Below, piece by piece: positions 62,088 to 64,000 of a DNA stretch of 64,000 nt. The notes under the pieces were generated by a model. That model did not search any database and was not told where the DNA came from. It saw only the letters and a program-made list of their open reading frames with translations. Both the position numbers and the translations under genes were made by a program. Origin of the DNA: Ruegeria atlantica (GTDB taxonomy: Bacteria; Pseudomonadota; Alphaproteobacteria; Rhodobacterales; Rhodobacteraceae); assembly GCF_013032005.1 (NCBI RefSeq), contig NZ_WQBE01000013.1, positions 62,001-126,000 of the forward strand, read 5' to 3'. The first letter of the stretch is position 1. Each line of letters begins with the position of its first letter.

Positions 62088-62826
62088 CGGACGCCACTTC
62101 GAAATAGAACTGTGCTGCCGCGGTCCGGTTGCTTACACCGATCTTACCGGCAACATTGTGCATGTGCAGCTTTACCGTGTGCTCAGTGATGCCGAGGTTC
62201 GACGCGATGATCTTGTTGCTTTGCCCTTTCGAGACAAGGTGCAGAACCTGTTTTTCCCGCCGCGTCAGCCGGGAATAGATCGGATTAGGTTTCTTTGGAT
62301 TTTGCTCTGGCTTTGCGGGTGTTTCACGCAGCAAGCTGGGTTTGTTCTGATTTTGCAGATTTGACACGCAATCAGCCATAAAGCACGGCAGATACAATTC
62401 CTCATGCATCAGCAGGCGCAGAATGGATCGCCACACATCCGGTGCAACATTCATGGGAAGATAGCCGACATCCCCGAACTGCCCCCGATCCCAGTTTTCG
62501 AACAGAAAACGGGCCGAGTCCTCTTTGCGGTACGCAAAGGCCAAACAACCTGATCCGGTTGCTTCGGTATAGACCTGCGGGCGGGCCAGCAAATCGTCTA
62601 ACATAATCTGGTCGACAACAACCACTTTGCCAGCCGCGGCAACCGGGGCGCCGGAAGTTTTCAAGTCGGCGATGTCGTCATACCGATGAGCGGCCACACC
62701 GAATTCGGATTGAACGCTTCGCAGTGTCTGGTTGGAAAAGAAGAGTTCCTTGCCGATGAAATTGATCGAGAAATCTTCGGTACTAACATCAAGTTGGGCA
62801 ATATTATCCTGTAACGGATTGCTCAT
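62059..62826 (-). CDS. LuxR-type transcriptional regulator
   Basis: This 255-residue protein has a C-terminal GerE/LuxR HTH (about 190-250): SRLTRREKQVLHLVSKGQSNK, IIASNLGITEHTVKLHMHNV. The N-terminal domain (about 25-170) looks like a receiver-derived fold without a clear phospho-Asp, a layout seen in CsgD/VpsT-type biofilm regulators. It is divergent, across about 600 bp, from the Gln/Asp-rich repeat protein at the right edge. That gene could be its target. Confidence 0.8.
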   Translation of the reverse strand: MSNPLQDNIAQLDVSTEDFSINFIGKELFFSNQTLRSVQSEFGVAAHRYDDIADLKTSGAPVAAAGKVVVVDQIMLDDLLARPQVYTEATGSGCLAFAYRKEDSARFLFENWDRGQFGDVGYLPMNVAPDVWRSILRLLMHEELYLPCFMADCVSNLQNQNKPSLLRETPAKPEQNPKKPNPIYSRLTRREKQVLHLVSKGQSNKIIASNLGITEHTVKLHMHNVAGKIGVSNRTAAAQFYFEVASDEAHGQTID

Positions 62827-63429
62827 TATTTCCCCCTATAAACCCACGCCACAAAATCGGTGACGAAATCGTAAACAACAATCGGAACACAAATTAACGG
62901 CAAATTAGCCGACAGTCCTGAACGACTATACCTGAAAGTCTAATTTTCTTCAATAATTCGTATCGCCCTGCCAATTGGGACTAGAACTATTGATTAGGTT
63001 CGCCATGGCCGTTCTCGTAAAAGTAGAGAAAAATTATGGATTTAACCGAGTGGTCGAATTTCCGCCGCATTTTCGTGTATTTGCGCGTTAATTTTGGGTT
63101 AATTTTTAAAATTTTAAATTAAATCAGCATCTTACCATATCTAATGCTTTAGGGCAGCTATTCAGACAGCCTTCACGCTGCAACCATGTCCCTGCTTCAA
63201 TTTGAGAAGCTTGGTTCCTGACGTGTCCGCGATTCGTGAATTTGCACGAATCCTGATTATCGCGGACAGCGCATCGGCTTAGCCGGGAAAGGAAGGTGGT
63301 GAACGAATCAACCAAATGAAACCGCTTCATGCGCGTATTGCGCCTGAATGCTTAAAAATTGTTTCAACTGCGCCAGTAGCCGTTTTGTAGATGAATGACG
63401 GTCGGGCGCTTAAAAAGTGGAATTTTGAA
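62827..63429. other. 600 bp divergent non-coding region with a long palindrome
   Basis: No gene is seen between the LuxR-type regulator and the repeat protein. The middle is very AT-rich (around 63090-63125, runs such as taaaattttaaattaaat). An imperfect palindrome, listed separately, follows at 63224-63268. The region is long enough for complex regulation of the gene at the right edge and possibly for a leader RNA. Confidence 0.55.
63224..63268. promoter_or_regulatory. Long imperfect palindrome upstream of repeat protein
   Basis: TGTCCGCGAT (63224-63233) and ATCGCGGACA (63259-63268) are a perfect 10-bp inverted repeat. Nested inside, GATTCGTG (63231-63238) pairs with CACGAATC (63245-63252). 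The element could be a double operator for a dimeric regulator such as the adjacent LuxR-type protein, or an RNA hairpin in the 5' leader of the gene 160 bp downstream. No T-run follows, so it is not a terminator. Confidence 0.65.
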
Positions 63430-64000
63430 ATGAAAAAGCGCAACCATGAACAACCTGTCAATGATGTTACTGCCATCGGCGAAGTGAACGTCGATGATGC
63501 ATATGTTTATGTCGATGCAGACGTGGACGTTGAAGAAGCAGAAATTGACGCGAACCATAATGAGCAAGGTCAGGAACAGGGTCAGGAACAGACTGCTGAC
63601 GCGGACCAGGAACAGGGTCAGGATCAGGGGCAGGAACAGGGTCAGGAACAGTCTGCAGACGCGGACGCGGATCAGGATCAGAAACAGAAGCAAGATCAGG
63701 ATCAGGACCAGCACCAGTACAATGGTGACAACACCAACGACAACTCCAACTCTGTAAGCATCGACTTTGGTGAGGAAGGTCTCCGCCCCAATGACGATGA
63801 TCTGGTTGATGTCGATGTGTATGAAGGTGGCTCGGTCGAGGACATCATCACGGTCGGAAACGACTTTAACTATGATCCGGGCGACGACATGAACCTGGAT
63901 ATCTCGTTGGACGGTCAAGGCAACGACATGCTGGCCATCAACAACCAGGTGGCCCACCTGAATGACGATGACCATCTGGGCGCGGCACGTGTGTCGAATG
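63430..64000 (+). CDS. Gln/Asp/Glu-rich repeat protein (3' partial)
   Basis: The frame opens at ATG 63430 and is still open at the window edge (190 codons seen). The first 35 residues are acidic (NVDDAYVYVDADVDVEEAEID). Residues about 43-95 are an almost pure Gln/Glu/Asp/Gly tract with repeated QEQGQ and ADAD units. After that, residues from about 110 look globular and Asp-rich (IDFGEEGLRPNDDDLVDVDV). No signal peptide is visible. I recognise no family. The divergent LuxR-type gene suggests regulated, perhaps matrix- or adhesion-related expression; this is inference. Confidence 0.75.
   Translation, partial: MKKRNHEQPVNDVTAIGEVNVDDAYVYVDADVDVEEAEIDANHNEQGQEQGQEQTADADQEQGQDQGQEQGQEQSADADADQDQKQKQDQDQDQHQYNGDNTNDNSNSVSIDFGEEGLRPNDDDLVDVDVYEGGSVEDIITVGNDFNYDPGDDMNLDISLDGQGNDMLAINNQVAHLNDDDHLGAARVSN

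Noticed and set aside
63364..63975. Minus-strand Leu/Val-rich frame over the repeat protein
   Set aside because: Antisense of the Gln/Asp tract gives Leu/Val/Ile runs; the plus strand has the start and coherent composition.

Overview
The window reads as a chromosomal segment of a marine alphaproteobacterium of the Roseobacter group (Rhodobacterales). The evidence is a GcrA cell-cycle regulator, a GapR-type DUF2312 protein, an NDUFA12 complex I subunit, an ScfR-type XRE regulator, an SqrR-type persulfide sensor and a generally GC-rich coding style. No species can be named from the sequence alone.

Layout. 1-5.9 kb: end of a xanthine dehydrogenase-type molybdopterin subunit, a DUF2235 hydrolase, a Nudix hydrolase, GcrA, an ABC-2 permease and an EamA exporter. 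6.1-14 kb: argD-argF, a Tat-exported intradiol-dioxygenase-like protein with a haem-type membrane partner, a phytanoyl-CoA-dioxygenase-like enzyme, pirin, a ketopantoate reductase-like protein and a PiT phosphate transporter. 14-18.3 kb: Nudix, HrpB and MeaB. 18.4-25.7 kb: two Hint-domain proteins around rpmB, a copper chaperone, HdeD, a sirtuin/phosphatase pair and a LysR regulator. 25.8-32.7 kb: lepA, an AT-rich AIPR-type phage-resistance gene, small membrane and secreted proteins, a 1.1 kb gene-poor stretch with strong hairpins, and an entericidin lipoprotein. 32.7-36.3 kb: the zinc module znuB-znuC-zur facing znuA across paired Zur-like operators, then an SqrR-like repressor. 36.6-43.5 kb: clpP-clpX, ridA, NDUFA12, an MCE/MlaD protein, DUF2155, aat, accB-accC and a PAS-LuxR regulator. 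43.7-49.6 kb: an ScfR-type regulator, a receiver, a symporter-histidine kinase and a FliM/FliN C-terminal-domain protein. 49.6-51.9 kb: a sulfide-detoxification operon (persulfide dioxygenase, two YeeE/YedE halves, sulfurtransferase).

The clearest accessory region is 54.07-60.18 kb. A tRNA-Thr gene stands at its left edge and a degenerate copy of that tRNA's 3' end lies at 60156-60178, in the same orientation. Between them are a TetR regulator with three repeated operators, a secreted metallo-beta-lactamase-fold protein, an unrecognised 602-residue exported membrane protein and a HupE/UreJ-family membrane protein. I recognise no integrase, so this looks like an old tRNA-integrated cassette. 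It is my best candidate for an undescribed system.

The right end (60.5-64 kb) has a small membrane protein, tRNA-Leu, a protein of unknown function overlapping a LuxR-type regulator, a 600 bp non-coding region with a long imperfect palindrome, and the start of a protein with an extreme Gln/Asp/Glu repeat tract that runs off the window.

Start codons were chosen by ribosome-binding site and family length, so many differ from the longest open frame. All functional calls come from reading motifs; no database search was run.
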